Assembly: GCA_016946835.1 (NCBI GenBank)
Contig: JACVTC010000552.1
Coordinates: 1 to 19,400, forward strand
Length of the DNA stretch: 19,400 bases
Origin: Neocallimastix lanati (nom. inval.)
Lineage: Eukaryota; Neocallimastigomycota; Neocallimastigomycetes; Neocallimastigales; Neocallimastigaceae
Direction of reading: 5' to 3'
Shown: piece after piece, positions 18,177 through 19,400 of the stretch
Position numbering within the stretch: position 1 is the first letter of the stretch
Layout of the letters: each line of letters starts with the position of its first letter
Program-made: the position numbers and the translations under genes
The notes under the pieces: generated by a model
Told to the model about the DNA's origin: nothing
Database searches by the model: none
The model's input: the letters and a program-made list of their open reading frames with translations, nothing else

Positions 18177-19400
18177 TTGATAAGAAATTATTAATAACTT
18201 ACTTTAGTTTATTAATAACTCTTTATCAAAGTTATAAATTTTAAGATAATTAAAAATATATTTTATTATAAAACTTTTTAAATTGATTTATTAGAAACAA
18301 TGAAGTTTATTTAAATACATAAATTTTATTTAATTTTTAAATATTAATTTTTATTAAATTTTAAATTTATAATATTAAATAAATACTTTTAAATTTAAAT
18401 AAGATAAAATAAGTATTTATTGAACAAGTTTTGATAAACAAAAATGTTAACAAAAATGTTGTTCTTTTAAATAAGAATTATTACATGTTTTTATAATTTT
18501 CGTTAAGATTAAACTATATAATTAACTATCTAATTTAATTACTATTTATATCTTTTAGAAATATTAAAAAAAGAAAAAGTATTACTATTTTAATTCTATT
18601 TAAAGTCTTATTTTCTATTTTAAAAAAAAGAATTAGTTTTAAGTCTTTAAAATAAAATAACTATTTACTAATTATATCAAATAATAACAAATATTTATGT
18701 AATAAAATATATTTTACATAATAAAATTATTTAAATTTAATTTCTATATTAATTATTTAAATTTACATTGTTCTTTTATTAATCTTAAAATTTTATTTGA
18801 AAATACTAACTTTTTATAATAATTATTTATAATTTTATAGTTTTAAATTATTATTATAAATTATTAATTTTAGTTTATTAATTAATTTTAAATTATAAAT
18901 TTCATCTTTTATCAAAATTTAATAAATATTATTTCTGGTATAGTTGTTAGTAACTAATACCATGAATCAAACTACTTAGAGTTCGATTCACATTTATTAT
19001 TATATTAGTGTTTTATTCTAAAAAATATCTAGAAGATTCTTTATAGTTCAAGAAATTACTAGAATTTCTTGATTGTTATTATACTTAATTAATTAAAATT
19101 TATTCTATTAAATTCTTAATTCTATTGTTTTCTATTTTTCTAAATTTTTCGATTTTTAAGAACTTTTTAGAAACTTTTATTTTTATTTTTTAATAACTTT
19201 AACTTTTGAAAAAAAAATATAAATATGAGTAAAATTTTTATTAAAAAATATTCTTTTCTTTGTGTTTTTTATTTTAATTTTTTAGTTAAAAAAAAAAAAA
19301 AAAAAAAAAAACTTAATTTTTTAATAAAATTTTTTTTTAATATTAATACTATATCAACCCTTGCGGCTTATAGTATTATAATAAATATAACAAATAAAAT
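18177..19400. other. Noncoding AT-rich right flank with hairpins
   Basis: No gene is visible. Inverted repeats: 18178-18197/18209-18228 (imperfect 20-nt arms), 18937-18961 (9 pairs with a bulge), 18963-18973/18980-18990 (10 pairs, one mismatch), 19048-19057/19063-19072 (10 bp perfect), 19345-19353/19369-19377 (9 bp with a GC-containing loop). An A run of about 24 lies near 19288-19311. Confidence 0.7.

Noticed and set aside
18940-19000. A tRNA gene
   Set aside because: Box-like motifs are present, but the T-stem does not pair and no anticodon arm can be drawn.

Overview
The window is extremely A+T-rich, with long homopolymer and ATT tracts and coding sequence full of AAT (Asn) codons. Every recognisable gene belongs to Ty3/gypsy (Metaviridae) LTR retrotransposons on the minus strand. 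No host gene was found. The base composition, Asn runs and a gypsy-type Pol fit an AT-rich eukaryote. An anaerobic gut fungus (Neocallimastigomycota) is my best guess and a dictyostelid is the main alternative; neither is proven by this window.

Layout: 1-267 left flank. 268-6538 copy A, a truncated element: a 600-bp 3' LTR, broken integrase, RNase H, RT and protease pieces, a short leader with a PBS, and a right LTR of a clearly different sequence variant. 6539-7519 noncoding DNA packed with perfect hairpins and one interleaved (pseudoknot-type) repeat pair. 7524-8176 two ~275-bp T-rich direct repeats around a short spacer holding a PBS-like site, possibly a tiny non-autonomous LTR element (TRIM-like). 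8177-8910 noncoding. 8911-18172 copy B, a near full-length 9.26-kb element with almost identical LTRs and a 4-bp TAAA target duplication. 18177-19400 noncoding with further hairpins.

Reading copy B in its own direction (right to left): 5' LTR (18172-17565), tRNA primer-binding site, ~1.1-kb leader with two stem-loop modules and a 46-bp minisatellite, gag with a CCHC knuckle, a textbook -1 frameshift signal (U UUA AAC directly before the gag stop, then a 9-bp hairpin), protease, a second -1 overlap, reverse transcriptase, RNase H, a long Asn-rich spacer, integrase, polypurine tract and 3' LTR. Copy B looks recently inserted but carries a gag stop, a gag frameshift, a C4 frameshift in RT and an out-of-frame integrase C-terminus, so it is probably not autonomous. 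Copy A shares some of these breaks and adds two large deletions.

The most interesting points are the coronavirus-type frameshift signal, the possible second -1 site between protease and RT, the U5/leader complementarity around the PBS, the mismatched LTRs of copy A, the TRIM-like mini-element and the hairpin array between the elements.
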